Shown piece by piece: positions 34,916-46,629 of a stretch of 64,000 bases of DNA; within the stretch, counting starts at the first letter, position 1, and every line of letters starts with the position of its first letter. The notes below the pieces were generated by a model. The model searched no databases and had not been told where the DNA came from. It saw only the letters and a program-made list of their open reading frames with translations. The stretch is from Hoplostethus atlanticus (lineage: Eukaryota > Chordata > Actinopteri > Trachichthyiformes > Trachichthyidae). The translations under genes and the position numbers were made by a program. The stretch is from positions 62,001 through 126,000 of the forward strand of contig JAXDDX010000046.1 in NCBI GenBank assembly GCA_034670405.1, given 5' to 3'.

Positions 34916-35996
34916 TTTGGGTCCTTTTAATGCTACCTAACTAACTGTTTTCCGACTACCACGGCCCTGCTTTATGTGTTGTGTGTTTTTATACCAGTCA
35001 AGAAAATACGAGTAAATACGAGTAATTCAAAACCCAACTGAACTGAAATGCAGTGTAGTCCTCCACTGAAGCTTAACTGATACAGTTCATCGTCTCTTCA
35101 AAACTGCAAACAAAGCAGCAAAAGTAGAGATTTATTCAAGACGTCCCAGGTATTATCTGCAATAGCAAATGAACACAGACCTTCTCAACTCTGAAGTGAG
35201 GCAAAAATCAAAGCTTCGTTTATCTCATAGCTCAAACATTTCATCACATTTCACATCAGAATATACTGTTGGCTACTCGCAACTCACTACCAATGTAAAG
35301 GCTATCTGCCTTGCAAAAAAAATGTCAACCTTGATTGTCAAAGACTTCAGTGCTGCGCTAGCCTTATGAAACTCTATGAGGCAAAACAGCAATGCAATCT
35401 TCCCACTCATAACACATGCAAGGATCTCTGGAGCAATAAACTGATTCTGAGAGCTCTCATCAATCTTTAATCCTTCCTCGGGCTCTGTGGGGCCTCAGTG
35501 AGTAAAAACCTCTCCACCAAACCAGAATGAGGCCGGAATCCAGCACATTCAAGGTTCAAGCGAAGGCCTAGAAGACTTGTTGACAGTTGATGGGGCCAAA
35601 TCAGCTGGGAGACCTTTTCAACTCTTTTTTTACCCAATGGCTGAGACATGTGCCAATACTCCCTCCTGTCTGGACCAAAGGATTTTGGCGAGCCTCTTTA
35701 GAGCTTTGTGGCAGGTAGCAGTAATAATACATTAGATGTGTGTTATTGTTCAAAAAGCACAACTGTGCGCTGTATTTAGCTTAGTTGTATGAAGCGCATC
35801 AACAAATCTGAAAGATGATGTACATTTCAACATTGTTAGACTTGCGACTGAAATGGGAATCGGTAAATGAAAATGTGAGCTTTGTGAAAATGTGAGATAT
35901 TTTCTTTTTACAGGTTTTGGTAACTACACTGTTATTAAAACTCTTTAAAAGTCTAATTTCATGAACTCGAATATTGACAGTGAAGGGTAAAGAGTT
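34916..35996. other. Gene-free stretch
   Basis: No gene or repeat copy recognised. Frames stay below 90 codons. Confidence 0.5.
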
Positions 35997-35999
35997 AGT

Positions 36000-36143
36000 T
36001 GGAAGGAGTTTTAAAACTAAAGCTGCCCGGTGTTTTGTTGGGCTTTGGCACTTTTTCCCAGCATCCAAAAGTCAAGGACAGACTAAGCTGATACGACAGA
36101 GGACAATCTAAGTAACTATCTGTATCATCGTACCAAAGCCACA
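36000..36143 (+). repeat. Dispersed repeat family C, copy 1
   Basis: Shares ordered words with 36633-36800 (gttgga, ttttaaaa, ctacccagtgt-like, GGGCTTTGGCACT, gtcaaggaca, TCTGTATCATCG, caa(g)cc). It is the most diverged of three copies. It stops at 36143-36150, where family B copy 2 begins, so the two are fused or nested here. A 153-codon minus frame runs across both and is not evidence of a gene. Confidence 0.65.
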
Positions 36144-36150
36144 AAACATA

Positions 36151-36288
36151 GCAGCTGGGTGTAGCCTGTGAGTTGTTGCCAAATGGACATGAGAGTTCGC
36201 TCCACTGTAGATCAGTGAAACCATGGAGCCTCACTGAGTCTAGAGCACAACGATAAAAAATTAATTCAGACACCAAAAAAAAAAAATA
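36151..36288 (+). repeat. Dispersed repeat family B, copy 2
   Basis: Same orientation as 34115-34250 and close to 90% identical by eye, ending in A12. Confidence 0.8.
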
Positions 36289-36632
36289 ATGTGCCTCAGA
36301 AAGAGTGTGTAGCCTGTCCCCAGAGTTTGTTCTCACAGCATTGAGGTCTGCTTTAAATGTGTCTATTCTGAGTGGAAACCAGCAGCTTGTAATGTGACCT
36401 AAGTAACTCTCTGCTGACTGATGGGCCCTGGCTTTAGTTAGACCATATGCTTTCACACCGGAATATCACAACTCACTGTATTCAAGTGAACGAAGATGTC
36501 AGCGCAAAACAAAGGGAGTAAGGTGGCCTCGGAGTCAGGGGGGTCTTGGCGGATCTGGTTAAATGTGTTTCTTCGAACGCCGTGCAAAGAAACAAATTCC
36601 TATTTACACTCGGATATGGTGATTAGTTGGAC

Positions 36633-36945
36633 GCTGCTTTAAAAGTAAGGCTACCCAGTGTGTGGGCTTTGGCACTACCGCTCACACTCCCAACGTCAAG
36701 GACACAACCTAAGAGGATATGGCAGGGGCCATTCCAACCATCTGTATCATCGCGATCAAGCCGGTAGACAACAGATATGTTTGCTTTTAGATTTGAACAA
36801 AATTTCTGGCTGGAGCGACGCCAGGACAGGCTCCACTGGCATTACTCGCTAATTTGTATCAAAAGTTGAGTTGTCTTGAAAGGCTTTAGTTTTCGATCAA
36901 CGCTTGTATTACAGAGATATAACAAGTTGGACCAGGGAGAGGGAG
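36633..36945 (+). repeat. Dispersed repeat family C, copy 2 (longest)
   Basis: Segment 36675-36797 matches the reverse complement of 39708-39827 at high identity (gctttggcact, aaggacacaacctaagagga, ccattc(c/t)aaccatctgtat, acaacagatatgttt). The text continues to about 36945 ('gtatcaaaagttgagttg', 'gatataacaagttggacca'), which I think belongs to the same element, but no second copy of that part is in the window. Confidence 0.75.
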
Positions 36946-39136
36946 GTGGGGGGTCTAGACTAGTTTACTCACTGCAGAAACAAAGCAGGTGGCCAGGTTG
37001 GTGACAATGAACAGACAGCATTGGTGGCCTAATTTCTTCATGTCAGACAACACCATATGGCTCCTCTGCTCTCCGTTACCTATTTAGAAACTGCGTCCAC
37101 ATAAGTATTCAAGTATCATAGTCTTCTCAATTAATTAAAAAAGAATGTGTGGGGGAGGGAACGGGATGCACTTCGTTCTACTATAAAAGATGTACTTTTA
37201 AGGGAAAACAACATATCCCCCCAGGTATTCATGCGTTATGTATGGCATGTCCTTGAAAGCGGCAAGGTGTCAAAAGACAGCATACTTTTTTCCCTCGACA
37301 CATCTTCAACTTTTGCATAAAATGGAGACAAGGCCTCTCACTGTTGTGCAGCACTTGTATGGAAAAATGGAATACATTCAATTAATCTTTCTGACCTTTT
37401 TTGAACGTTTCGCAAGATGACAAGAAAGCCTTTTCTTACCCATGCTCCGTGCACTGTACTTGATATCAGCACAAAAAAGGTGTGCAAAACAATTTGATTC
37501 CTACATTGCGGAAATGCATCGCTTCAGACATTTTAATGACGGTTATTAACTTTCAAGGACAACGCAACCTTCTCGGATTTGAAGTGCCTTTATTGATACG
37601 GTTCACAATGGCATTATATCTTTTGCTGTTGCTGTCAACAGTTTACAGGCTTAAATTACAATAGTAGTATGAAAACGTTAAAAGGACAGCTTTAAAAAAA
37701 TCTCGGCCAATGATTGTTTCAAAAAATGCGGCTCGTAAGGATTTCATGACAGCTTTTCCTACACACCACCAGGAATATTGAAAGCCACAAAGGGTTACCA
37801 CTAGAATTTATTCATAACCATGTGACTTGTGACAGTGATTGCTGACACAAAGTCTCTCAAAGCTGAGGCGGAGACAGGTAACAGGGTAAACTATGTGCGC
37901 CATGGAGACAGGCCAATCCCTTATGTGGCACCAAAAGAATATGGCACCATATGGTTCATATGTTGCACATGGCTTTCGAAAGTGGAACACATGATTTATT
38001 GCTATTCAACGTAAATTTACAGTGGTCCCAAATGCAGTATTAGTTTCTGTTGATTTTTTTGGGGGGGGGTTGCAGATGATATATTACACTTTTAAATTCA
38101 CAACATTGGAATTAGTAAGTAGTCCAGCTTCCATTTAAAATGTACACTTTAAGGGTTAACAAAGTAGTCAAAATATAGAGAATAGTGATGACAGGACATT
38201 TTACTATGAAATTTTTTATGTTTTTTAGTGTAAAATGTGTTACTTTACAGTCCTTTAAAGTCTAATGAAAAGAGGAACATGATAAAAACATATCTTAAAT
38301 TGTAATAGTTCTTATGACTGTTATGATTATAGCTTTTAATCCAGTTAATTTGAATTCCATTTATATCAAAACCCACAGGATTATTCCCAGGTGTCGTTTT
38401 AAGGCAGAAATCAGACCTTAGACAGAAGTAGAACGTTTTCGGTGAGAAAGCGGTGAGGGGCTCTTGTCCCCCCCCCTCCCTCATGGGTTCCCAGCAACAT
38501 CATGCAGGCCGGGGACAACTAAAGCAGAAAATGGGTTTGCGCGGCATACAATAGCACATGGATAACAAGAAGGACAAGTATTGAAAATGTCCTATGGGGA
38601 CGAGTTTGCAAAAATGCCTTGTTTCTGTGAGACTGTGAAATGTCTACCTCCTTAATAGCGCACTAGTGGGGGTCACCATTAAGTGACAAAACAACATCAG
38701 TGGGGAAATTGTGCATCTCGGTGTACAAATACGCAAGTTGTCAGGCATAGCAAGCCTGGCCTTTTCAACGTGACAGCAATCCCTTTAGGTGTGAGGCTAG
38801 TGCAGCTCAGTGGCGCAGGGGACGGCGAGAGATTTGATGGTGGGGGACCGCTGAGACTGCGGAAGTTGCATGCAGTGAGGTGTGTGTCAGGGCACAAGAG
38901 ACAAAGCAATGATTACACACAATGCGGAGAGCAGAGCACATGCTGACACTAATGCAGTCTGAGGGGAGACACGAGACAGAGCACTTGTGACAACTGTGAG
39001 AGGGCGTCACAACTTTGACAGACAGCATTATGGGTACCAAGCAGAGCAAGAGCGGATTTTTTTTTTTCCACACTTGTGATATTTTAAGTAAACAGTGAAC
39101 AAGCCTGAGACTACGGAAATAGTTGAGGTGATAATC
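36946..39136. other. Gene-free stretch
   Basis: No gene. Includes a G9 run at 38061-38069. GC-richer text at 38790-39020 with 'gtgcagctcagtggcgcagg' looks like a Pol III A box but has no matching B box. Confidence 0.45.
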
Positions 39137-39570
39137 TGAGACATTTTCATATAAATAAATCCGCTTTCCTACTCTCTATTTCAGATTGATATAACACAAT
39201 AGTGATCCAACCTATAGCCAGTTCATGAAAGCCTTTACATTTGCTGTTCTTAACACCCGGTGTCTAGTAGGTTTTTTTTCACAGGAAAAATCTGCTGGTG
39301 CACAGGAAGTGATGTGTTTTACGTTGCTGGCAGCAGCAACAGCGGCTCGTTTGAAATAAATAGAGGAACAACTGGGTAGTTAGCATGAGCAGCGATAGCC
39401 ACCGTGGCTGAGCAGAGAAAGAAAAGAGCGCCACCTACAGAAACTCAAACTTCATCAACCGAAAATCCAAGAAAAAAAAAAGACGTCACAGTGCTGGACA
39501 CACTGTTTAATTGACAAGTGATCCCTGGGAAGTGCAGTGCAGAAATACCACAGCGATGAGCGCTGAGCAT
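39137..39570. repeat. Dispersed repeat family D, copy 1
   Basis: Matches 46262-46629 in the same orientation along its whole length: acattttcatataaataaat at the left, then gctgttct(t/a)aaca, the shared GGTAGTTAGCATGAGCAGC, GAGCGCCACCTACAGAAACT, and GGACACACTGTTT(a/g)ATTGAC at the right. This copy is longer by about 65 bases, mostly from extra text at 39183-39225 and near 39457-39500. No coding sequence, terminal repeat or poly(A) end was recognised, so the element class is open. Confidence 0.85.
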
Positions 39571-39707
39571 CACGCATGGAGACAAAAAATAAAATAAAAA
39601 TGAAGATCTCACAGATTACCACTTTGATGTTAGGAATAAAAAAGATAAATATTTTTCGTTAAATTGTGCTTTTTTTTATGTTGAAAAACTGACACAGATA
39701 ATCCAAA
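39571..39707. other. Short spacer between repeats
   Basis: AT-rich text with A-rich patches (39586-39600) between family D copy 1 and family C copy 3. Confidence 0.5.
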
Positions 39708-39830
39708 TCTAAAAGTAAACATATCTGTTGTTTGTGGCTTGAGCGTGATGATACAGATGGTTAGAATGGCCTCTGCCACATCCTCTTAGGTTGTGTCCTT
39801 GATGTTCTGAGTGCCAAAGCGATACATACA
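39708..39830 (-). repeat. Dispersed repeat family C, copy 3
   Basis: The reverse complement aligns with 36675-36797 (see copy 2). It lies about 140 bases from family D copy 1, so this part of the window is a cluster of old insertions. Confidence 0.8.
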
Positions 39831-42800
39831 GTAACATCTGGGTGAAAAATGTTTCAGATTTCCATCGGGGAGAAAGGTATTCACGTGCATTGCAATACAG
39901 CTTCTTTCCTGTACTGCTCAAGATTCATAAAACCAATATTTGTATTCCCTGCGCGTCCAGATGAGTTTCATTAAGACGATGAATACAGTTCTTGCTGACC
40001 CAAACAACAATCATTATCGTCAATTATAGTCCACAATGTCATGCTCTTGTAGTTGAATGAGAGATTGTTTCAAGGAGTGAATAGGATCCTGATGAATAAT
40101 TCCTGACCATGCCCGACCATCACTCCCCCTCACAATAAGCTACTAATTTGATCCCTGAGGAATCTGGCTTGTATTTAGATGTAAGGAACACTGTCGGCTC
40201 CATTCAGACCAGAAAACAGCCGGTTTGAAGGCAATATTATTAAAGATGTAGTTTTATTTATTTATTTCTCAGGTTCCCGGAAACATTAGCTAGAACTCTT
40301 TCTACTCTAACATGTCGCTCATCAATGAAAACTAACAGAATCCTGAATCCTTCACAAGCCCTTTTTTTGATGCGTAATAAATAATTGTAATAAAAAAATC
40401 ATACATAATATAAAGTCACTTTTTTTTTAAAGATGAGAAGCCATAAATACTCGTTATGGCTGTGCACAGCTCCAACCTCGCTATGCAATTCGCTGATGGG
40501 GGCCTTGTCATGAAGCCTTTACAACTTGTAATTAAATTTGATTAGGAACAAACAAAGACTTTGCACCATCATGAAGTTTGACAGCGCATTATTCATGCAC
40601 AGCGAATGTTATTATTGATTTTACTCTAGTCTACCTGTGTGAGTTCCTCTGGGCCAGCCTCCATCTCTTTATGACAGATGGGGATCCTGATGTGTTCCTG
40701 ACTGCATCTCACTTAAGGGATGTGCTTAGGCGCATGCTGCTTGTTAAAACAACACCTGTCTACATCCCTGCTCTATGTGTGAAATATTTAAGCACTGCTG
40801 TATAAACACCTATCACCCCATATGCAACTATTATCACTCGGGGCTCCAGCGGTGCTGCTGGAATTTGGGGATTTAAATTCCAAGTTGTCACATGATTAAG
40901 TATGAGTATAATCACATTCAGAATCAAAGTACAAATATTTGGGCTTTGATTGTAATATATGTGGGCTAGGAGATTAAACAGATATCTGCCATCAGCTGTT
41001 TTATTTGATTTATTTTATGTGGAATGACAATTTGGAGATGACTTGGAAAATTGGATGAAAAAATATATTAAAAGAGTGAAAAGTTCTTATCTTATCATGA
41101 AATGATTCAGAATATGGACACTGTAGTGACCTGAAGCATCAATTCAAACCATGTTGGTTTGAATTCAACTTCATAATTTATGGTTCAGAACACTTCATAA
41201 CACTGGCATTTGCACCTCTACTACTCTGTCACGACACACACTGCATAGCTCTCTCTCTCTATCATCAATCTTTTATCACACAATAAAGCATGTGATGAGA
41301 TGATATGAGATTTACTCACTGCAGTGTCATTGGAAGGTGCCCATGCTTTGTACTAGTACTACAGCAACTGGTTGGACTTGCTCCACAGCAGAGTATACAG
41401 GCCCACTTCCGCAGGCTCGCAGGTACAGCGTAGCATACATTTTTGAAACAAATCATTTCAAAGGCCTTTTTGATCTTTTCCTTTCTTTTGAACGTACAGT
41501 ATACAGGGTGCCATGGGCAACAGGCAATGATGCCTCAGCCAGGACCTTATTAAATTCCATAAAACAAACATTCAGGGGTCAAAATACATTTTGATTTTAG
41601 ACAGAGCCCCGATACTGTATCATCACGTAACCATCACTCAACACTGGTGAGGTGGATCCCAAATTCAAAACAACTTAAACTTAAGTGGATTTTAATTCTC
41701 ACCACTTAAAGAAACAACGCTACTCCATGACGATACAATCTGATGTCTTAATGATGGGATTTAACTTTCAACAACACAACTTCATTCTTCTTCATGGTTT
41801 ATAATAATGTTTGCTTACATCATGATCATTAAGTTACACAATATTGAGAACCTGTGGGTTAAAGGTCTAGGCATCAATCACTCTCACAAGCTTCACTTCT
41901 CCTGCAACAGGCAGCATGCAGCTTGCATCCTCTTCCCCAAGGAAGTATTGTCTGGGTTACTGAATGCCTACCGCATTCCTCAAGGAAAGTTTAATCTGTT
42001 TACAAATACTGTCATACAGTAAGCCCAAAGGCAACAATGTCACACTGAGAAGAGGAATTACCTTTGCAAATGACAGAGTATTCCTATCAAAACATAATGA
42101 TATTCTTTATTTTAAACACACAGAAAGCTTCACAAATGGACTCCTTCTCCCTATTGCCAGTCAAGGTGTCACTGTAAGCTTTGCTCTCTTATGACTCCTG
42201 ACTGGGAGACACTTAAGGGAAAATCAACAAAGGAGAACTCTTCATCATCTTGGCAGGTAGGTCTCTTCACAAATTACCTTTTCCCCTCCATCCGTCACAC
42301 AAGGGAGTTAACCTGCGTCTGTAGCACAATACTCTGCTGCTCACTTCTTTCACGTCCCAGTTCTCTACGGCTCAGCTCATAAAATATTGGTTCATTATAT
42401 CTTAAAAGGATGTCACCAAAGCTGAGAATTTTAAATAATGCCCACAAATGTTGGCTGATGCACATTTGAAACTGTCATTGAGGAGAGAACAACTTGCTCC
42501 TACTGAAAGAAAGTTTAGCAATACGGCCACAACTTCAAACAATGTTAATTAACATCATGATTGGTAATTAATAAAGTACCCACCTTCCTAATTCTGGGAT
42601 CATAAATAATATCACACATTGTATCACATCAGGGTCTTTTCTCAGATTTGGTTCATATTTAATATCTTTACATTCAGGCAATAGCCTTACTTCATAGGGG
42701 TTCCTAAATATAACTCCCAACCAGTGACCTACTAAATTTCATTGAGTCTGTTTTTGATAGGTACTCCAGCAGCTGTTGAATTTACCACAGGTTACCATCC

Positions 42801-42980
42801 TTTGGTTTCATTTGCACTTGAAAGGCGGGCGGGTACCAGCCCGGCGCCAGGTTGCTCTGCACTGCATTCACGTACTGCATCCAATGATTAAGCCACTGTG
42901 AAACACTAATAAGCAGCAAGGATCACCCGGTGGACTCTCCTAATTGGGTCAATCAAAGATGATCTACAGAGAATAGCAGC

Positions 42981-42983
<3 letters not shown>
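39831..42983. other. Gene-free stretch
   Basis: No gene. Contains (TTTA)4 at 40255-40268. The unique text at 40440-40640 is free of simple repeats and enhancer-like in look, without proof. Frames stay below 90 codons. Confidence 0.5.

Positions 42984-43017
<34 letters not shown>
42984..43017. repeat. (GA)17 microsatellite
   Basis: Perfect GA array. Confidence 0.97.
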
Positions 43018-43021
<4 letters not shown>

Positions 43022-44247
43022 TTTCAGTATGCCGTAGTAGGCAGAGGCTTGTGGACATTATGATGGGGGCCTTTGATTAAAAAGACAGGAGTCTCCAGAT
43101 AGTCTGGCAGTGGCATTGCATATCTCCTTGCCTCTCTTTGGATTTGACATCTCTTTACGCACCCCCTCCCCCCCAGCTCTGATGAGAAGGGGTGGTTTAG
43201 TTAAAATGTGAGACAGGTACTTTCACAACCCCTCTGTAGTAGAGTCCCATAAGATCTCCAATTCTGGAGCTTCTAGTCCAACACTTTGCATACTGATGGA
43301 GTAACAGTGGGGGCGTGCAGCTGCTGTTTGAGCGATACGGTATGCGCAGTGATGCATTCTTTTTTCATTAGGCATTATCTGGCCTCTGCGAGATGAAATA
43401 TTGCATCAGGATTTCACTCATGTCCTTATATTTTTAAAACCCATCCCTCCATTTCCAATCGACCTCCGCAAAATTAAATCAATGTAGAAGAGGCGGGGGC
43501 CCGGTGTCAATGCATGATGAATATAAGGTGACAAAAATGACTGTTTGGTCATTAAACTAGGCCTTTGCTATACAAAGTCTAATTGATGAAAGTTTTTTTA
43601 AACCAACCATGGTAGCCCAGTGTCATTATACTTCAATGCTCAATTGTGTTATAAACGATACATGTACACATGATCAAATATAAATTGACAAGTTGGAGCT
43701 ACGACCACATGGAGGACACATGTTTAACGGAGGGGAAAGTTTAACAGGACATGAGCAGGTTTGGTCATTGCACCACCCAATGTGGGAGACAGATATGAAA
43801 ACATCTAATCTAATGTGATAAAAAGACCTCAGATCAGTCAGCGCCGTGAGAAGTGAAAGCAGTCGGACAATAGGCAATTCCATCCGGCTTGGGCCAAGTT
43901 TAGAAACATGCTGCAACTGAAGCACTGGTGTCATCAGTAAAAAAATGACAACACAGATGGTCCTGTGGTCCATAGGGGAAACATCATAGGGACTCCACTT
44001 GGTTTAAATATAGAAAACATTACACTGATTATATTGGAAAAGTAGGAAGGAATAAATTACCACAGACACATGACCATGTTTTAAAGGCTTATTTCACTGG
44101 ATGCAATAGAGGAGCAGATTCATGTGTGGTTTTGGCTACAATTTTACAAAGGTGAATCAAATGACCTAATCCTGAATTGGTTTACTGTTAAAAGAATCTT
44201 CCCTCCTTTCCCTCCTTTCCCTTAGGCACTAAAAACTTGCAATATGT
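43018..44247. other. Gene-free stretch
   Basis: No gene. A tandem 'cctcctttccct' duplication lies at 44201-44222. A 99-codon minus frame (43674-43973) is unsupported. Confidence 0.5.
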
Positions 44248-44275
44248 TGCTTACTTAAGCTTCCTTAAGTAAGCA
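44248..44275. repeat. Perfect 12-bp inverted repeat with 4-nt loop
   Basis: TGCTTACTTAAG (44248-44259), loop cttc (44260-44263), CTTAAGTAAGCA (44264-44275). No mismatches. Could form a cruciform, or act as a paired binding site for a factor with a TTAAGT-type core. Confidence 0.95.
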
Positions 44276-46261
44276 GGATATCTGAATGCTTATAAACACC
44301 AAAACCATCAAATAGGATATAGATTAAGTCAAACATGTAACCAAGCAATAACCAATACCTTTTCATATTAACTGAATGTAAAAAAAACCCAAATCCTTTC
44401 ACTTCGCTTTGAAGCGTGGACTGTCTCCTCTCTTGCCTTATTCCCACACTCATGCAGCTTCATCTCACACACAGGTTTTTAAGGGATCATCAAAAGAAAC
44501 GGCACTACCAGGGCGCACGGAAGGTGCCAAGAAATCCTCTAAAAGTACTAAAAGTAAGAGTTTACGCCCTGTGCATCCAGCATCTGCACAAGGATAGTGC
44601 TTTCTTCTTCTTCTGATTTACAAAGCCCAATCGCAGCAGAATTCCTTCCCATGTTACTCCAGGTAACATGCACCCTTTCCATCCTAGCTCCTTCCATCCA
44701 GTTGTTGTGTTGGACACGGTGTCCCGGGATGTTGTGCAAAATCTCAGGACTCTGTTTTCCTGCTGCAGCTTTTAATGGCAATGAGCATGCACACCAAATA
44801 ATTTATATATCTATATCTATATGATGATGTGCAAAGAAGCATGATCAAGGAGAGTTTCCATCATCTTGCACCGAACACACATGAGCAGATTATGAACATT
44901 CAATTGGTAAGTGATGCAGACATGGGCATAGCAAAAGGTTTCAATGCGATGAGCTCTACCATTGAAGATAACTTTCAATGAGTTAAGTAGAAAGTAGAAC
45001 CCATAATGCATAACTTATTTTTAATTTCTTACAGGCAAAAATTGCCTATCATTGCCGAAATTGCATGTAAACAAAACTGAATTAAAGGCACGCGGTATTT
45101 AAAGGTAATGTGTCAGAACAATGACATGAAAAGGAGAAAAGTCCCTGGCCCAATTTTCCACCACACTGCTGCGTAGGCAAAGCCAAGCCATGGTTTTGAA
45201 TAAACCCATGCACAGAAGGCATGCCCCAAAATCCTCAGTGCGCGCAACAAAAAGTTCAAGTGTGAATAGGAACAGCTCAAACGTGTGGATCCTGATTTCC
45301 ATAAGACCTTCCATGGTACAAATGAATGTCAGCCTTTTGTAGCCGGCTACTATACATTGGTTTGGTGGGGTGTGTTTCAGGTATGACAGAAGATTGGCCC
45401 TTGCCATGGTATTGTACATCGGTGCAGTAACTTTAAACGTGAAAACTTTTTTTCAAATTGTTCTGTTTTGGTAAGGGGGTGGAGGTCATCGAGTAAATAT
45501 CTGGAGGACACATGTGTCCGAGCCGATGTGCTGTTGTTTCGCGGATCTACCCAAATAGTCTCTGTCGGAGTGATTGAACCGTCTCGACATCTGACTGCCA
45601 CTGTCAGCCACAAGGCCTTTAAATTTTTAACCAAACCTTTTGTACTCAAAACCAGTAAAACATTTATCACTACTCCACATGAGAAAGTTGCTCTCTCCTT
45701 TTTTTTTCTCTGACTGTAGCCATTAATAGCGTATCCGCCATTGCCCGGACAGCGTGTAATTCTTTTTGACTTTCCTTTCCATTTGCCTGGAGGATAGGGC
45801 AGTTTAAAAACATTTCAGCACACAGGAGCATGGCTAACAGGTAATCTGTCTAATTATGGCTGGGGAGGGGTTCCCCCGTAAAATATTGAAGCGCTTCCAT
45901 AACCTCTGTTTCACCCCCCCTACATACAAGCCTCTGAAACAGAGACACACTCTTTCCCCATTAGCTCCATGTCCTCGAGCTCAGAGGTGCAGACTATCGC
46001 AGCTAGCTAGCTGGCAAACCGAATGGGATCTTTAGCAGCGCCATTCTGCCATTGTTATTCAAGAAGCCAAACAAAGGCAATGAAAGAAATCTAAATGTTA
46101 CATCAATCTAAGCACACAAGCTAATGCAACTGGATAATGGATAGTTTGATTGCATGGATGGCTGCAGGATTATTTCAGTTCAAGGTAATTTCTAGAAAAA
46201 AAAGGTCTAATAATTTGACAGCCCATTCATAAAAGCACATTTCCAATCATTAAAGCAGTAA
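44276..46261. other. Gene-free stretch
   Basis: No gene recognised. Frames of 97-106 codons on the minus strand (45099-45670) overlap plus-strand frames. AGCTAGCTAGCT lies at 46001-46012. Confidence 0.5.
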
Positions 46262-46629
46262 TCCCTGACATTTTCATATAAATAAATGTCCATTTTGCTA
46301 CTCTATATTACTGATTGAAAGCTTTTACAATTGCTGTTCTAAACATCCAGTGTTAAATCCAGGGAAAATCCTCTGGAACGTAGGAAGCGATGCGTTTTAC
46401 ATTTCCGGCAGCAGCCGCAGCACTTTGTTTGGAATAAATAAAAGAAGAACTGGGTAGTTAGCATGAGCAGCAATAGCCACCGTGGATGAGAAGAAAGAAC
46501 AGAGCGCCACCTACAGAAACTCAAACAAAAATCCAGGAAGAAAGACGTCATTGGACACACTGTTTGATTGACAAGTGAGATCTCGGAAGTGCAGTGAAGA
46601 AACACCACAGGAATGAACGCTTAGCACCA
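46262..46629. repeat. Dispersed repeat family D, copy 2
   Basis: Second copy of the family at 39137-39570, same orientation (details there). Here the tataaataaat block is followed by a shorter left part. Confidence 0.85.

Noticed and set aside
35995-36456. 153-codon minus-strand frame
   Set aside because: It runs antisense through repeat families C and B, which recur elsewhere without keeping the frame open.
38795-38830. A-box-like 'ctcagtggcgcagg' considered as a tRNA or SINE start
   Set aside because: No B box at the right distance and no cloverleaf could be drawn.
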